A stretch of 64,000 nt of DNA from Erwinia rhapontici (GCF_012271765.1 NZ_VRKO01000005.1:186001-250000); one strand, 5' to 3'; numbered from the stretch's first letter, positions 9,369-20,089 are shown. Notes: generated by a model not told the origin, from the sequence alone. A program made the numbers and translations.

Positions 9369-10190
9369 ATGGCAGATATTCATCAGCTATGGGTGGCAGC
9401 AATACTTGGGATTGTAGAGGGGCTGACGGAGTTTCTCCCCGTATCTTCTACCGGGCATATGATCATTGTCGGTCATTTACTGGGGTTTGAAGGCGAAAAA
9501 GCGGAGACCTTTGAAGTTGTGATTCAGCTCGGCTCGATTCTGGCCGTCGTAGTGATGTTCTGGCGTCGTTTGTTCGGCCTGATTGGCATTCACTTTGGTG
9601 AAGTCAAACATGAGGGCACAGGCCAGGGTAAGCTGACTCTGATTCATATCCTGCTGGGTATGGTGCCCGCCGTGGTGATTGGGCTGTTACTGCATGATAA
9701 AATCAAAACGTTGTTTAACCCGGTCAACGTGATGTATGCGTTGGTGGTGGGTGGCGTGCTGTTGATTGCGGCTGAATTGCTGAAGCCAAAACAGCCGAAA
9801 GCGGTGGGTGTGGATGACATTACTTATCGTCAGGCGTTTATTATTGGCTGCTTCCAGTGTCTGGCGCTGTGGCCGGGCTTTTCACGTTCCGGAGCCACCA
9901 TTTCGGGCGGGATGCTGATGGGCGTAAGCCGTTATGCTGCGTCTGAGTTCTCGTTTCTCCTCGCAGTGCCGATGATGATTGGCGCGACCGGTCTGGATCT
10001 CTACAAGAGCATGGGCTTCCTGACGATGGCTGACTTCCCGATGTTTGCCGTCGGTTTTGTCACCGCGTTTATCGTGGCGTTGATCGCGATTAAGAGCTTC
10101 CTGCACATCATCAAACGTATTTCGTTTATCCCGTTCGCTATCTATCGCTTTATCGTGGCAGCCGCGGTTTACGCGGTATTTGTCCTGTAA
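9369..10190 (+). CDS. uppP: undecaprenyl-diphosphatase
   Basis: Inner-membrane phosphatase (also called BacA) that regenerates undecaprenyl phosphate for peptidoglycan and O-antigen synthesis; overproduction gives bacitracin resistance in E. coli. The 273-residue, multi-spanning protein (same length as E. coli) has both catalytic motifs, [14 protein letters not shown] near residue 17 and [13 protein letters not shown] near residue 170. The ATG at 9369 is preferred over the TTG at 9366 because it gives MADIHQLW, matching the family. AGGGGTAGA precedes it. Confidence 0.97.
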   Translation: MADIHQLWVAAILGIVEGLTEFLPVSSTGHMIIVGHLLGFEGEKAETFEVVIQLGSILAVVVMFWRRLFGLIGIHFGEVKHEGTGQGKLTLIHILLGMVPAVVIGLLLHDKIKTLFNPVNVMYALVVGGVLLIAAELLKPKQPKAVGVDDITYRQAFIIGCFQCLALWPGFSRSGATISGGMLMGVSRYAASEFSFLLAVPMMIGATGLDLYKSMGFLTMADFPMFAVGFVTAFIVALIAIKSFLHIIKRISFIPFAIYRFIVAAAVYAVFVL

Positions 10191-10198
10191 CGTGCATT

Positions 10199-10218
10199 GG
10201 GTCAGGCTTGCCTGACCC
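10199..10218. repeat. extragenic palindrome between convergent uppP and cca
   Basis: GGGTCAGGC-TT-GCCTGACCC, with perfect 9-bp arms, lies nine bases after the uppP stop and 16 before the cca stop. It is the same family as the tsaD/plsY palindromes and a candidate bidirectional 3'-end structure. Confidence 0.78.
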
Positions 10219-10233
10219 TTACGTTTGGCAATA

Positions 10234-11454
10234 TTAAGCGGTTTTCCAGTTTTCCAGTGCCGCTATCCGGCGGCGCGTCAGTTCTTCCCGCACCTCCGCG
10301 CCTTTGAAACCGGCCGCGACAACGTCTTTTGTCGACACGCTCAACGCGACCTTCCACGCCTCACGCAGATAATCTCCCTGCGGGTACGGATTATTTTCGA
10401 ATCCGGTGCGCCCACGGGCATCGGCTTCGCTGGTCAGTGCGATTTGCTCCACGCGATGGGGTTTGCGCCAGGCATCCAGTCGGTCAAACAACGCCACCAG
10501 CGTGGTTGCTGACTGGTTCTGGACGGTATGCACCAGGTCGTGAAATTCGGTCACCAGCAGTGCCAGATCGCGCAGGGCATTCGGAATACGTAAGCGTTCA
10601 CACAGGGCCGCGACCAGCGGTACGCCTGCCGGACCATGTCCGTGATGGCTTGGCCACTTTTCTGGCGGCGTCAGGGCTTTGCCCACATCGTGGAATAACG
10701 TGGCGAAACGGATATCAACCTCCGGGCTGAGCTGGGCTGCCATCGCCAGCGTCATCAGCGTATGCACGCCGGTGTCGATCTCGGGGTGCCATTTTGCCGG
10801 GGCGGGAACGCCGTACAGGTTGTCCAGCTCCGGAAACAGCACCGCCAGTGCCCCGCAGTCACGCAGTACCTGGAAAAAGACCTGCGGGTTGCGTGTTTGT
10901 AAGGCCGCTTCAGTCTCTTTCCAGACGCGCTCTGGCGTGAGGTGAGAGAGTTCGCCGCTCTCTGCCATCGATTGCATCAGGGCGAGGGTTTCACTGGCAA
11001 TGTGGAAGTTAAGATGGGCGTAACGGGCGGCAAAACGCGCTACGCGTAGCACACGCAGTGGATCTTCATTGAAGGCTTCAGAGACGTGGCGAAGCAAACG
11101 GTTTTCAAGATCGTCACGCCCGCCGTAGGGATCATAGTAGTGGCCGTCGGCGTCCTGCGCGATGGCATTGATGGTCAGATCGCGCCGTGCCAGATCCTGC
11201 TCAAGTGTGACATCCGGCGCGGAATAGCAGACAAACCCGGTATAACCGCTGCCGGATTTACGTTCGGTGCGGGCCAGCGCATACTCTTCATGGCTTGAAG
11301 GGTGCAAAAACACCGGGAAGTCGCGGCCTACCTGCTCAAAGCCCAGCTCCAGCATCTGCTGAGGAGAGGCACCTACCACCACCCAGTCTTTGTCTTTCAC
11401 CGGCAAATTCAACAGTCCATCGCGCACGGCGCCGCCGACAAGGTATGTTTTCAC
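10234..11454 (-). CDS. cca: multifunctional CCA-adding enzyme / tRNA nucleotidyltransferase
   Basis: Adds and repairs the 3' CCA of tRNA. The 406-residue protein has the class II nucleotidyltransferase head ([12 protein letters not shown], then KDKDWVVVG with catalytic Asp), the [10 protein letters not shown] motif and the [17 protein letters not shown] neck, followed by a C-terminal HD phosphohydrolase domain ([15 protein letters not shown]). Start chosen as GTG at 11454 (VKTYLVGG, matching E. coli MKIYLVGG) with GGAG eight bases upstream; an ATG five codons earlier is possible but atypical. E. coli Cca is 412 residues. Confidence 0.95.
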   Translation of the reverse strand: MKTYLVGGAVRDGLLNLPVKDKDWVVVGASPQQMLELGFEQVGRDFPVFLHPSSHEEYALARTERKSGSGYTGFVCYSAPDVTLEQDLARRDLTINAIAQDADGHYYDPYGGRDDLENRLLRHVSEAFNEDPLRVLRVARFAARYAHLNFHIASETLALMQSMAESGELSHLTPERVWKETEAALQTRNPQVFFQVLRDCGALAVLFPELDNLYGVPAPAKWHPEIDTGVHTLMTLAMAAQLSPEVDIRFATLFHDVGKALTPPEKWPSHHGHGPAGVPLVAALCERLRIPNALRDLALLVTEFHDLVHTVQNQSATTLVALFDRLDAWRKPHRVEQIALTSEADARGRTGFENNPYPQGDYLREAWKVALSVSTKDVVAAGFKGAEVREELTRRRIAALENWKTA

Positions 11455-11550
11455 TGCGGGTCTCCACAAGGCTGATAATCAGAATTAACTGAGTATTAAT
11501 CGTCAGACTATAACATCCATGTTGCGTAAATGATAAATCGCAGACATGGC

Positions 11551-11575
11551 AAAAAGGGCATCCGCAGATACCCTT
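11551..11575 (-). terminator. terminator of ygiM
   Basis: On the minus strand AAGGGTATC-TGC-GGATGCCCTT forms a stem (one G-U pair) followed by TTTTT, 20 bases after the ygiM stop codon. This isolates ygiM from the downstream co-directional cca. Confidence 0.75.
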
Positions 11576-11594
11576 AACGCAAACAAGTGCAGGA

Positions 11595-12215
11595 TTAGTT
11601 CATCCAGCGATCGCTTTTTTTCCGGCGTGGGATCATATGAGGAAGTAGCAGGCCCAGCACCAGGCCAACGCCAGCGACACCGCCACCATACATAAACCAC
11701 TGCATAATGATGGTGCGCTGCTTGTCATCCAGTTGCACATTGGCCGCATCGACTTTTTTCTTCGCGACGACCAACTGGTTTTTTAACTGCTGATTCTCTT
11801 CTTTCAGGCTGTTGATCGCGTCATCGCTGCCAGCGACCTTTTTTTGCATATCGGCGGTGCGGTTATTCCAGCTACTGTCGATGTTCGCCAGTTTAGCGGT
11901 GAGCATTTTCACCTGTTCTTCCAACTGCGGGACGCGGGTACGCAGGCTGGGCTGTTGGCTAAGCTGGGCCAGCGGGATCCAGGTGGTACGGCCCTGGCTG
12001 TCACGGATTTGGCCATAGTTGCTGCTATCATTCGACTGCAGCAGGGCAACTTCTTCGCCTGCGTTTAACGTGCCGATCAGACGGTAATCATTACCGGGGC
12101 CACTGCGAACCCAGGTGGACAGCTCGTCGGAGATGTAGCGTTTTTCTTCGGCATGAACGGTTGCCGCAGCACTCAACGTGAGCAATGTCAGGCCGATGAG
12201 GTGAGTTATTTTCAT
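11595..12215 (-). CDS. ygiM: TIGR04211 family SH3 and membrane-anchor protein
   Basis: 206 residues (E. coli YgiM 206). A signal peptide occupies residues 1-22 (ends VHA). A bacterial SH3 domain follows at about 25-90 (YISDELSTWVRSGPGNDYRLIGTLNAGEEV), then a predicted coiled coil at about 95-165, one C-terminal membrane helix (WFMYGGGVAGVGLVLGLLLP), and the basic tail RRKKSDRW. The layout suggests a periplasmic SH3 domain held to the inner membrane, perhaps envelope-related; function is unproven. The start at 12215 is chosen over an upstream ATG at 12275 because it begins the signal peptide. Divergent from ygiF. Confidence 0.93.
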   Translation of the reverse strand: MKITHLIGLTLLTLSAAATVHAEEKRYISDELSTWVRSGPGNDYRLIGTLNAGEEVALLQSNDSSNYGQIRDSQGRTTWIPLAQLSQQPSLRTRVPQLEEQVKMLTAKLANIDSSWNNRTADMQKKVAGSDDAINSLKEENQQLKNQLVVAKKKVDAANVQLDDKQRTIIMQWFMYGGGVAGVGLVLGLLLPHMIPRRKKSDRWMN

Positions 12216-12470
12216 TCGAACTCTTTCTAAATAAGGGCTGTAAAAAGGTAATCGCACAGTCTGGAGCGGCCTCACAGAAAGCTGAATGAGAACTATCCTG
12301 GTCTCAAGCAGCCTGAGAGGTTGTGCGCGAAAACGTAATAAACCAGAGACAGTGCTGTCTCTTGTGCATTACTCTTCATAGGCAAAAGGAACGATCGCCC
12401 GCCTGGCAATGCGAGCATAATCAGACACCTTAACCGTTTACTCTGCCGTTAACGACGTAAATAAGACATT

Positions 12471-13775
12471 ATGACCATCGAAATCGAATTAAAGTTCATT
12501 GCCGCACCAGAAGCGGCTGCAAAAATCGCCAGCAAACTCACCGCCTGGCCTCATCAGTACACTGCCGGTCAGACGTTGACGAATATCTACTTCGAAACCC
12601 CTGACAACCAGCTGCGCCGTTGGGATATGGGGCTGCGTATTCGCGGCTTCGGTGACCGCTATGAAATGACGCTGAAAACCGCCGGTCAGACGATTGGTGG
12701 GCTGCACCAGCGCCCGGAATATAATGTGGCACTGGCTAAGCCCGAGCTGGATATTCAGCAACTGCCTGCCGATGTCTGGCCTGCAGGAACCGATATCACA
12801 GCCTTACAACCGCAGCTCAAGGCGCTGTTTAGCACGAATTTTGTGCGTGAAAAGTGGGTGGTTACTTACCTACAAAGCGAGATAGAGGTGGCCTATGACT
12901 GCGGTGAGATCACGGCAGATGACCGCTGTGAACCCTTGATGGAAGTCGAGCTGGAGCTGAAAAGCGGTCAGCGCGATGACCTGCTGGCCTTTGCCGCTGA
13001 ACTGGCAACGATTGACGGTCTGCGTCTGGGGAGCCTGAGTAAAGCGGCGCGAGGTTATTCGTTGGCTCAGGGCGACCTGCCGCGTGCGCTGCGTCCGGTT
13101 CCCCTGCTAAAAGTGAAGCCAAAAGCGACCGTGGAAGAGGGAATGCGTGCATCATTTCTGCTGGCATTAAGCCAGTGGCAATATCACGAGGAGCTGTGGC
13201 TGCGCGGCAGTTCGGGTGCGTTGCATGAAGTGAAAGATGCGCTTGAAGTGCTGCGTCAGACGTTTTCTCTTTACGGTGCGCTGGTGCCACGCAAAGCCAG
13301 CAGCGAACTGCGTCAGAAGCTGACGTTGCTGGAAGAGGCGTTGCAGGATGATCAGCCTGACGCGCAAAAATGTTGCTTCAGTCCCCTCTGGCTGGAAACT
13401 CAGTTAGCGCTTACTCACTGGATTGCCACTGAGCGCTGGCGCCAGTTCGTCGATCAAAAGTCGGATGCCAAACTACAAGGTTCGTTCAAACGCTTCAGCG
13501 ACATCATGCTGGGCCGCATTGCAGCCGATCTGAAAGAGACATTCGACCACCTGAATCATTCGGGTGAATATCAGGACAAACTGACGCGTTTGCATCGCCA
13601 GATTCTGGCGGTTCATCTGCTGGCGGGCGCCTATGATGCCACCCTCGTCAATGCGTGGTTACAAAGCTGGAAGCAGCTGCGTGAAGCCATTGTGGGGCAG
13701 CAGGATGTCTGGCTGGATGCCCATCGTCAGCAGGCGCTGAAACAGTCGGCGTTCTGGAAAAACGGCAGCCTGTAA
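12471..13775 (+). CDS. ygiF: inorganic triphosphatase (CYTH-CHAD)
   Basis: Triphosphate tunnel metalloenzyme hydrolysing inorganic tripolyphosphate. The 434-residue protein has the N-terminal CYTH domain (about 1-200) with the hallmark ExExK as Glu4, Glu6, Lys8 (MTIEIELK), and a C-terminal CHAD domain (about 215-430) rich in His and Arg, such as [27 protein letters not shown]. It is followed after 86 bases by glnE, the conserved order. The 255-base gap upstream, shared with divergent ygiM, carries no other gene. Confidence 0.95.
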   Translation: MTIEIELKFIAAPEAAAKIASKLTAWPHQYTAGQTLTNIYFETPDNQLRRWDMGLRIRGFGDRYEMTLKTAGQTIGGLHQRPEYNVALAKPELDIQQLPADVWPAGTDITALQPQLKALFSTNFVREKWVVTYLQSEIEVAYDCGEITADDRCEPLMEVELELKSGQRDDLLAFAAELATIDGLRLGSLSKAARGYSLAQGDLPRALRPVPLLKVKPKATVEEGMRASFLLALSQWQYHEELWLRGSSGALHEVKDALEVLRQTFSLYGALVPRKASSELRQKLTLLEEALQDDQPDAQKCCFSPLWLETQLALTHWIATERWRQFVDQKSDAKLQGSFKRFSDIMLGRIAADLKETFDHLNHSGEYQDKLTRLHRQILAVHLLAGAYDATLVNAWLQSWKQLREAIVGQQDVWLDAHRQQALKQSAFWKNGSL

Positions 13776-13801
13776 CCCGTTTCGGGGTCTTTCAATGCAA
13801 T

Positions 13802-13842
13802 CCCCCTCATAATGCGAGCTGCAGCTCGAAGTATGAAGGGGG
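13802..13842. repeat. 41-bp palindrome between ygiF and glnE, possible ERIC-end remnant
   Basis: The arms CCCCCTCAT... and ...GTATGAAGGGGG flank a perfect 14-bp centre CGAGCTGCAGCTCG. Read on the minus strand, the left arm CCCCCTTCATACTTCGAGC resembles the ERIC left end (CCCCGTCATACTTCAAGC). The other arm resembles the ERIC right end, with the whole core missing. It sits just before the glnE Shine-Dalgarno sequence, so a hairpin here could affect glnE translation (inference). Confidence 0.65.
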
Positions 13843-13861
13843 TATAGGGAGTGTTTATTGT

Positions 13862-16696
13862 ATGGGGCCATCACCAGCTCAACCTCTGCCGCTGCTCATG
13901 CAGGAACAGCGTGCGTTGCTTAACCCGCTGTTTAGCGAGGCTTCTGTGCAGCAGCAGGCAGTATTGGTATTTAGCGATTTTATCAGCGATAACCTGGCAA
14001 AATACCCTGAATGGTGGCAGCAGCTTCAGCACTCCCCGCCGCACCCGGATGAATGGCATCATTATGCTGACTGGCTGCAAGCAAAGCTGGAGACGGTGCA
14101 TGATGAGAATGCGCTGATGCGCGAACTCCGCCTGTTCCGTCGTCATATGCTGACGCGCATTGCCTGGATGCAGACGCTGGCCACCAGTGATACACAACAC
14201 TCTTTACGTCAACTGAGCGAACTGGCGGAAGCCCTGATTGTGGCTGCCCGCGACTGGTTATGGCACGCCTGCTGCCGTGATTTTGGCACCCCAATGAACG
14301 CCGCCGGAGAACCCCAGCCGCTGTTGATCCTCGGCATGGGAAAATTGGGCGGCGGCGAACTGAATTTCTCCTCTGATATCGATCTGATTTTCACCTGGCC
14401 GGAAAACGGCACCACGCAGGGGGGCCGCCGTGAACTGGACAATGCTCAGTTCTTTACCCGTCTGGGTCAGCGGTTGATCAAGGTGCTGGATCAGCCCACG
14501 GCCGATGGCTTTGTTTATCGCGTTGATATGCGCCTGCGCCCGTTTGGCGACAGCGGGCCATTAGTGCTGAGTTTTGCGGCGCTGGAAGATTATTACCAGG
14601 AGCAGGGACGCGACTGGGAACGCTATGCAATGGTCAAAGCGCGCCTGATGGGCGGTGGGAATGACCGCTGGAGTGAGGAACTGCGCCAAATGCTGCGACC
14701 GTTTGTGTTTCGTCGCTACATTGATTTCAGCGTGATCCAGTCACTGCGTAATATGAAAAGCATGATCGCTCGCGAAGTCCGGCGACGCGGGCTGACGGAT
14801 AACATTAAGCTCGGTGCGGGCGGTATTCGCGAAACGGAATTTATCGTTCAGGTGTTCCAGCTGATCCGTGGCGGGCGTGAGCGTTCACTTCAGCTACGTT
14901 CCCTGTTGCCAACGCTGGACGCGATTGGTCAGTTGAATCTGTTACCGGCAGAGCAGGTGGAGCAGTTACAGGATGCCTATCTGTTCCTGCGTCGGCTGGA
15001 AAACCTGCTGCAAAGTATTAACGATGAACAGACGCAGACGCTGCCGGGTGGCGAGCTGGATCGCGCGCGTCTCGCCTGGGCGATGGGTTTTGCCGACTGG
15101 GCTGCATTACATTTTGAGCTGGATCGCCATATGCTGGCGGTACGGACCATTTTTAACGATCTGATTGGTGACGATGCGCCTGAAAACGGTGAGAACCGTG
15201 AAGCGGGTGAATATGGCGTATTGTGGCAGGATCAGCTGGAAGAGGCAGAGCTGGAACCGCTGGTCCCCCATCTCGACAGCGGTGCACGCCAGCTATTGCT
15301 GCGCACGATTACCGATTTCCGTCAGGACGTCGATAAACGGACGATTGGCCCGCGTGGCCGTCAGGCGCTGGATCAACTGATGCCGCGACTGTTGAGTGAG
15401 GTTGTGCCGCGTGATGATGCCCCGGTCACGCTGAGCCGTCTGACGCCATTGCTGCTGGGCGTGGTGACGCGCAGCACCTATCTCGAGCTGCTCACTGAAT
15501 TCCATGGTGCGCTGAAGCACTTAATTCGCTTGTGTGCTGCTTCCCCGATGGTCGCCAGCCAGCTGGCGCGACATCCGCTGCTGCTGGATGAACTGCTCGA
15601 CCCTGCCACGTTGTATCAGCCCACCGCAACGGATGCCTATCGCGATGAACTGCGACAATATCTGCTGCGTATCCCGGAAGAGGATGAAGAGCAGCAGCTG
15701 GAAGCGCTGCGCCAGTTTAAACAAGCACAGCATCTGCGTATTGCTGCCGCGGATATTGCCAAAACCTTGCCGGTGATGAAAGTGAGCGATCACCTGACCT
15801 GGCTGGCGGAAGCGATGATTGAGACCGTGGTTCAGCAGGCGTGGAACATGATGGTTCAGCGCTACGGCCGGCCTTCCCATCTGACCACCGACAGCGAGCG
15901 CGGCTTTGCGGTTGTGGGCTACGGCAAACTGGGGGGCTGGGAGTTGGGTTACAGTTCTGACCTCGATCTGGTGTTCCTGCATGACTGTCCGTCAGAAGCG
16001 GTGACACTGGGTGAGCGTAGTATTGACGGAAGGCAGTTTTATCTGCGCCTGGCACAACGTGTGATGCATCTGTTTAGCACCCGTACTTCCTCCGGTATTC
16101 TCTACGAAGTGGATGCCCGCCTGCGCCCGTCAGGGGCGGCGGGGATGCTGGTCAGCACCTTCGATGCCTTTGATGACTATCAGCGCAATGAAGCCTGGAC
16201 CTGGGAGCATCAGGCGTTGGTGCGCGCGCGCATCGTGTTTGGTGACGCCGCCCTGAGCCAGCGTTTCGACCAGATCCGCCGTGGCATTCTCTCGATACCC
16301 CGAGAGGCCGACGCGCTGAAAACAGAAGTGCGCGAAATGCGTGAGAAAATGCGCGCCCATCTGGGTCACAAGCACAAAGGGCGTTGGGATATCAAAGCCG
16401 ATGAAGGCGGGATTACCGATATTGAATTTATTACGCAATACCTGGTGCTGCGTTATGCCGCCCAGGAGCCCATGCTGACCCGCTGGTCCGATAACGTGCG
16501 CATTCTGGCGTTGCTGGCGAACAGCGGCAAAATGGAGCAGGAAGAGGCGGAAGCACTGACGCATGCTTATGTCACGCTGCGCGATGCCTTGCACCATCTG
16601 GCGTTGCAGGAGCTGCCTGGCCTGGTAGAGGATACGGCCTGGTCAGGTGAAAGATCGGTGGTCAATGCCAGTTGGCAGGCATGGTTGGGCGCCTGA
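13862..16696 (+). CDS. glnE: bifunctional glutamine synthetase adenylyltransferase / adenylyl-removing enzyme
   Basis: Adenylylates and deadenylylates GlnA in response to PII and glutamine. The 944-residue protein (E. coli 946) shows the two nucleotidyltransferase halves: [20 protein letters not shown] in the N-terminal adenylyl-removase domain (near residue 160) and [20 protein letters not shown] in the C-terminal adenylyltransferase domain (near residue 685), both with the paired catalytic Asp. The first residues ([12 protein letters not shown]) are the least certain; the Shine-Dalgarno GGGAG lies about 11 bases upstream. It is followed by hldE after 88 bases. Confidence 0.96.
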   Translation: MGPSPAQPLPLLMQEQRALLNPLFSEASVQQQAVLVFSDFISDNLAKYPEWWQQLQHSPPHPDEWHHYADWLQAKLETVHDENALMRELRLFRRHMLTRIAWMQTLATSDTQHSLRQLSELAEALIVAARDWLWHACCRDFGTPMNAAGEPQPLLILGMGKLGGGELNFSSDIDLIFTWPENGTTQGGRRELDNAQFFTRLGQRLIKVLDQPTADGFVYRVDMRLRPFGDSGPLVLSFAALEDYYQEQGRDWERYAMVKARLMGGGNDRWSEELRQMLRPFVFRRYIDFSVIQSLRNMKSMIAREVRRRGLTDNIKLGAGGIRETEFIVQVFQLIRGGRERSLQLRSLLPTLDAIGQLNLLPAEQVEQLQDAYLFLRRLENLLQSINDEQTQTLPGGELDRARLAWAMGFADWAALHFELDRHMLAVRTIFNDLIGDDAPENGENREAGEYGVLWQDQLEEAELEPLVPHLDSGARQLLLRTITDFRQDVDKRTIGPRGRQALDQLMPRLLSEVVPRDDAPVTLSRLTPLLLGVVTRSTYLELLTEFHGALKHLIRLCAASPMVASQLARHPLLLDELLDPATLYQPTATDAYRDELRQYLLRIPEEDEEQQLEALRQFKQAQHLRIAAADIAKTLPVMKVSDHLTWLAEAMIETVVQQAWNMMVQRYGRPSHLTTDSERGFAVVGYGKLGGWELGYSSDLDLVFLHDCPSEAVTLGERSIDGRQFYLRLAQRVMHLFSTRTSSGILYEVDARLRPSGAAGMLVSTFDAFDDYQRNEAWTWEHQALVRARIVFGDAALSQRFDQIRRGILSIPREADALKTEVREMREKMRAHLGHKHKGRWDIKADEGGITDIEFITQYLVLRYAAQEPMLTRWSDNVRILALLANSGKMEQEEAEALTHAYVTLRDALHHLALQELPGLVEDTAWSGERSVVNASWQAWLGA

Positions 16697-16784
16697 TTTC
16701 ACGTGCAGATGCGATGATTTGCCATTAAGACAATTGTGATATCATCGCGCGCACTCATTTTTACTGCAGTCTGGAGTCTCTGGA

Positions 16785-18221
16785 ATGAAAATTACACTAC
16801 CCGATTTTACGCGTGCGGGTGTGCTGGTGGTTGGCGATGTGATGCTGGATCGCTACTGGCACGGCCCAACCAGCCGCATTTCACCTGAGGCTCCGGTGCC
16901 AGTGGTGAAAGTGGATCATGTGGAGGAGCGCCCTGGTGGTGCGGCCAACGTAGCGATGAATATTGCCGCGCTGGGTGCTGCTTCACGACTGGTTGGATTG
17001 ACCGGTGTTGATGATGCCGCGCGTGCCCTCAGCGCGTCCCTGGCTGGCGTGAATGTCCAGTGTGATTTTGTCTCTGTGCCTACTCATCCGACTATTACTA
17101 AACTGCGCGTGTTGTCTCGCAATCAGCAGCTCATCCGTCTGGATTTCGAAGAGGGATTTGAAGGCATTGATCCTGAGCCGATGCATCAGCGTATTGAGCA
17201 GGCGCTGCCAACAATTGGCGCGTTAGTGCTGTCTGATTATGCGAAAGGCGCACTGGCCACCGTGGAAACGATGATTGCCCTGGCGCGTAAAGCGGGGGTT
17301 CCGGTATTGGTGGATCCGAAAGGTACCGATTTCGGTCGCTACCACGGTGCAACGCTGCTGACGCCAAACCTCTCCGAATTTGAAGCGGTGGTGGGCAAGT
17401 GTAAATCGGAAGAAGAAATTGTGGAACGCGGTACTGCTCTGATGCAGCAGCACGCGCTGTCTGCGTTGCTGGTGACCCGTTCAGAGCACGGTATGACCCT
17501 GCTTCAGCCGGGCAAAGCGCCATTCCATATGCCGACCCTGGCGCAGGAAGTGTTCGATGTCACCGGTGCGGGTGATACGGTGATTGGCGTGCTGGCGGCG
17601 GCGCTGGCGGCGGGTAACTCGTTGGAAGAGAGCTGCTTCCTGGCCAATGCGGCCGCGGGCGTGGTGGTGGGTAAACTCGGTACCTCAACGGTTTCTCCGG
17701 TAGAGCTGGAAAATGCGATCCGCGCGCGCCCGGAATCGGGTTTTGGTGTGATGGATGAAGCTCAGTTGATTGCCGAAGTGACGAAAGCCCGTCAGCGCGG
17801 TGAAAAAGTGGTGATGACCAACGGCGTATTCGACATTCTGCACGCCGGGCATGTTTCCTACCTGGCCAATGCCCGTAAGCTGGGTGACCGCCTGATTGTG
17901 GCGGTAAACAGCGATGCCTCGACCCGACGTCTGAAAGGGGAAACCCGCCCGGTGAACCCGCTGATTAACCGTATGATCGTGCTGGGTGCGCTGGAAGCTG
18001 TAGATTGGGTGATTGGGTTTGAAGAAGATACGCCGCAGCGTGTGATCGCTGAGATCCTTCCCGATCTGTTGGTGAAAGGCGGCGACTATAAGCCAGAAGA
18101 CATTGCTGGCAGTAAAGAGGTATGGGCCAACGGCGGTGACGTGCGAGTGCTCAACTTCGAAGACGGTATTTCTACCAGTAATATCATTAAAACGATTATT
18201 TCTGGTACCGGAAGAAACTAG
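16785..18221 (+). CDS. hldE: bifunctional heptose 7-phosphate kinase / heptose 1-phosphate adenylyltransferase
   Basis: Makes ADP-heptose for the LPS inner core. The 478-residue protein (E. coli 477) fuses a ribokinase-family domain (about 1-320; [14 protein letters not shown] near residue 52 and [13 protein letters not shown] near 260) to a nucleotidyltransferase domain (about 345-478; [16 protein letters not shown] with the HxGH motif). A convergent hairpin follows, shared with ubiK. The region before the start contains a possible TTGCCA/TATCAT promoter with a short spacer. Confidence 0.97.
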   Translation: MKITLPDFTRAGVLVVGDVMLDRYWHGPTSRISPEAPVPVVKVDHVEERPGGAANVAMNIAALGAASRLVGLTGVDDAARALSASLAGVNVQCDFVSVPTHPTITKLRVLSRNQQLIRLDFEEGFEGIDPEPMHQRIEQALPTIGALVLSDYAKGALATVETMIALARKAGVPVLVDPKGTDFGRYHGATLLTPNLSEFEAVVGKCKSEEEIVERGTALMQQHALSALLVTRSEHGMTLLQPGKAPFHMPTLAQEVFDVTGAGDTVIGVLAAALAAGNSLEESCFLANAAAGVVVGKLGTSTVSPVELENAIRARPESGFGVMDEAQLIAEVTKARQRGEKVVMTNGVFDILHAGHVSYLANARKLGDRLIVAVNSDASTRRLKGETRPVNPLINRMIVLGALEAVDWVIGFEEDTPQRVIAEILPDLLVKGGDYKPEDIAGSKEVWANGGDVRVLNFEDGISTSNIIKTIISGTGRN

Positions 18222-18227
18222 CCTTCA

Positions 18228-18252
18228 ACGGCTGCCCGGGGAGGGCAGCCGT
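18228..18252. terminator. hairpin between convergent hldE and ubiK
   Basis: ACGGCTGCCC and GGGCAGCCGT form a perfect 10-bp stem with a 5-nt loop. It is placed 6 bases after the hldE stop and 16 before the ubiK stop. No clear T run, so it is likely a bidirectional 3'-end structure. Confidence 0.75.
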
Positions 18253-18268
18253 ATCACTAAAGCGTGGC

Positions 18269-18556
18269 CTATTCTGCCGCTTTTGGCTCGCTAACGACCG
18301 GTACGGGGGCAGGGGAAACGCGGCTTTCCAGCTCTGTCAGGCGCTGTTCCAGCGCAGCCAGCTTCTCGCGGGTACGCAGCAGTACCTGAGTCTGTACATC
18401 AAACTCTTCGCGGTTAACCACATCCAGACGGGTCAGCTGTGCCTGTAATGTCTGACGGATTTTCTTCTCCACATCATCACCAAACTCACGGATGCCTTTC
18501 GGCATAGACTCATGGACCTGACGGGCCAGTTGTTCAATTTTTTTTGGGTCAAGCAT
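18269..18556 (-). CDS. ubiK: ubiquinone biosynthesis accessory factor
   Basis: 95-residue protein formerly YqiC. The sequence [37 protein letters not shown] is the conserved N-terminal segment. Residues about 60-80 ([21 protein letters not shown]) form a leucine-zipper-like coiled coil, and the tail is Pro/Ala rich. In E. coli and Salmonella UbiK binds UbiJ and supports aerobic ubiquinone synthesis. It is convergent with hldE and divergent from ribB, as expected. Confidence 0.95.
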   Translation of the reverse strand: MLDPKKIEQLARQVHESMPKGIREFGDDVEKKIRQTLQAQLTRLDVVNREEFDVQTQVLLRTREKLAALEQRLTELESRVSPAPVPVVSEPKAAE

Positions 18557-18668
18557 AGCGGTTTCCTGATAACAGCGAATTTTATCCTAGTGTAATCCCA
18601 GATGCGTTCGGTATAAACCTGAAAACACCATAGCGAAAAAATGGATATCAATTTGCCCATTTTGTTCG

Positions 18669-18697
18669 TTGATCTGTCACTTTTTCAGCGCTATGAT
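18669..18697 (+). promoter_or_regulatory. sigma-70 promoter for ribB
   Basis: TTGATC at 18669-18674 and TATGAT at 18692-18697 are separated by 17 bases. Transcription would start near 18704, just before the FMN riboswitch begins, as expected for a riboswitch leader. Confidence 0.75.
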
Positions 18698-18708
18698 GAT
18701 TTTGCTTA

Positions 18709-18853
18709 TTCTCAGGGCGGGGCGAAATTCCCCACCGGCGGTAAATCAGCTTTTGCTGAAAGCCCGCGAGCGCTTCAGGGTCATTCCTGAAGGACAGCAG
18801 ATCCGGTGTAATTCCGGGGCCGACGGTTAGAGTCCGGATGGGAGAGAGTAACG
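18709..18853 (+). promoter_or_regulatory. FMN riboswitch (RFN element) in the ribB leader
   Basis: The conserved RFN blocks appear in order: TTCTCAGGGCGGGGCGAAAT, CCCCACCGGCGGTA, AGCCCGCGAGCGC, GACAGCAGATCCGGTG, TTCCGGGGCCGACGG, and AGAGTCCGGATGGGAGAGAG, closing the six-stem junction at 18853. A GC-rich stretch with a run of T (CGCCTCGCGTTATTTTTTT, ending about 18892) follows as a probable expression platform. Binding FMN is known to repress ribB transcription and translation in E. coli; in E. coli this leader also yields the RNA SroG. Confidence 0.97.
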
Positions 18854-18962
18854 ATTCTTGACGGGCTTTTGCTCGCCTCGCGTTATTTTTTTGTCACCGC
18901 ATGACACTCCTAAGCACGCCCTGGTTCTGGTAACCCATACATTTATTTAAGGTTTATTTACC

Positions 18963-19619
18963 ATGAATCAGTCGCTACTTTCTGAATTTGGCACGCCTGA
19001 ACAGCGTGTAACCCGCGCCATCGAAGCACTGCGCGAAGGCCGCGGTGTGATGGTTTTAGACGATGAAGATCGTGAAAATGAAGGTGATATGATCTTCGCC
19101 GCTGAAACCATGACCGTTGAGCAGATGGCACTGACCATTCGCCACGGCAGCGGCATTGTCTGCCTTTGTCTGACGGAAGAACGTCTGGAACAGCTGGACC
19201 TGCCAATGATGGTGCAGAACAACACCAGCTCTTACGGCACCGGTTTTACCGTGACGATTGAAGCGGCACAGGGTGTGACCACCGGTGTTTCCGCCTCTGA
19301 CCGCCTGACCACCATCCGCACCGCCATTGCTGACAATGCAAAGCCAGAAGACCTTAATCGTCCTGGCCACGTGTTCCCGCTGCGTGGACGTTCAGGTGGT
19401 GTTCTGACCCGCGGTGGCCATACTGAAGCCACTATCGACCTGGTCACGCTGGCAGGTTTCAAGCCAGCCGGTGTTCTGTGTGAACTGACCAACGATGATG
19501 GCTCTATGGCGCACGCGCCGGAAGCGGTGGTGTTTGCTAAACAACACAACATGCCAGTTGTGACGATCGAAGATCTGGTGGCGTATCGTCGTAGTCACGA
19601 GACGCGTCAGGCCAGCTAA
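18963..19619 (+). CDS. ribB: 3,4-dihydroxy-2-butanone-4-phosphate synthase
   Basis: Converts ribulose 5-phosphate to the four-carbon precursor of riboflavin plus formate (Mg2+-dependent homodimer). The 218-residue protein has the catalytic acidic loop [14 protein letters not shown] near residue 35, [19 protein letters not shown], and [22 protein letters not shown] with substrate-binding His and Arg. It is a stand-alone RibB without a GTP cyclohydrolase II domain. It is controlled by the FMN riboswitch directly upstream and followed by a tandem ERIC array. Confidence 0.98.
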   Translation: MNQSLLSEFGTPEQRVTRAIEALREGRGVMVLDDEDRENEGDMIFAAETMTVEQMALTIRHGSGIVCLCLTEERLEQLDLPMMVQNNTSSYGTGFTVTIEAAQGVTTGVSASDRLTTIRTAIADNAKPEDLNRPGHVFPLRGRSGGVLTRGGHTEATIDLVTLAGFKPAGVLCELTNDDGSMAHAPEAVVFAKQHNMPVVTIEDLVAYRRSHETRQAS

Positions 19620-19620
19620 A

Positions 19621-19745
19621 TTCCCCGTCATACTTCAAGCGATGGGTGCGTTGGCTCTCCTCGCGCGCCCCGGTCATATACTGATGTATGCTCCCGGGGA
19701 CTTGCTGCGTTGCCGCCTGCCCATAGCTTGAATTATTTAGGGGAG
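19621..19745. repeat. ERIC element, first tandem copy after ribB
   Basis: The left end TTCCCCGTCATACTTCAAGC, core CGCCCCGGTCATATACTGAT then GTATGCTCCCGGGGACTTGC, block TTGCCGCC, and right end GCTTGAATTATTTAGGGG match the full ERIC plan. The whole unit is about 125 bp and starts two bases after the ribB stop codon, so it is in the 3' UTR. The 470-base ribB-ygiD gap consists of this, a second copy, a shortened copy and about 150 bases of ygiD leader. Confidence 0.9.
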
Positions 19746-19870
19746 TTCCCCGTCATACTTCAAGCGATGGGTGCGTTGGCTCTCCTCGCGCGCCCCGGTC
19801 ACATACTCATGTATGCTCCCGGGGACTTGCTGCGTTGCCGCCTGCCCATAGCTTGAATTATTTAGGGGAA
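19746..19870. repeat. ERIC element, second tandem copy
   Basis: An almost exact 125-bp repeat of the preceding element. The differences are confined to the hairpin core (TCATATACTGAT versus TCACATACTCAT) and the final base. The second copy has an extended perfect CATAC...GTATG stem. This indicates recent tandem amplification. Confidence 0.9.
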
Positions 19871-19935
19871 TCCCTCGTCATACTTCAAGTGGTGGGCGCA
19901 TTGGTTCTCCTGTAGCTTGAATTATGCAAAGGAAT
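19871..19935. repeat. internally deleted ERIC remnant
   Basis: The left end TCGTCATACTTCAAGTGGTG is joined through GGTTCTCCTG directly to the right end TAGCTTGAATTATGCAAAGG. About 60 bp, including the whole core hairpin, are missing. It abuts the two full copies in the same orientation, as a decayed third unit. Confidence 0.8.
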
Positions 19936-20089
19936 TCCCCCCGCCATACTTCCTTCAATCTGCATTCTTTCCTTCCGCTATTTCCCCTTCAAATTTTCTG
20001 AATATCTTCGTCAGGGTTATCCAGGTTCATCCGTGGAAAAAAGGGCGTAATGTGACTTCCATTGAATACCACTTTCTGGGAATCACACC

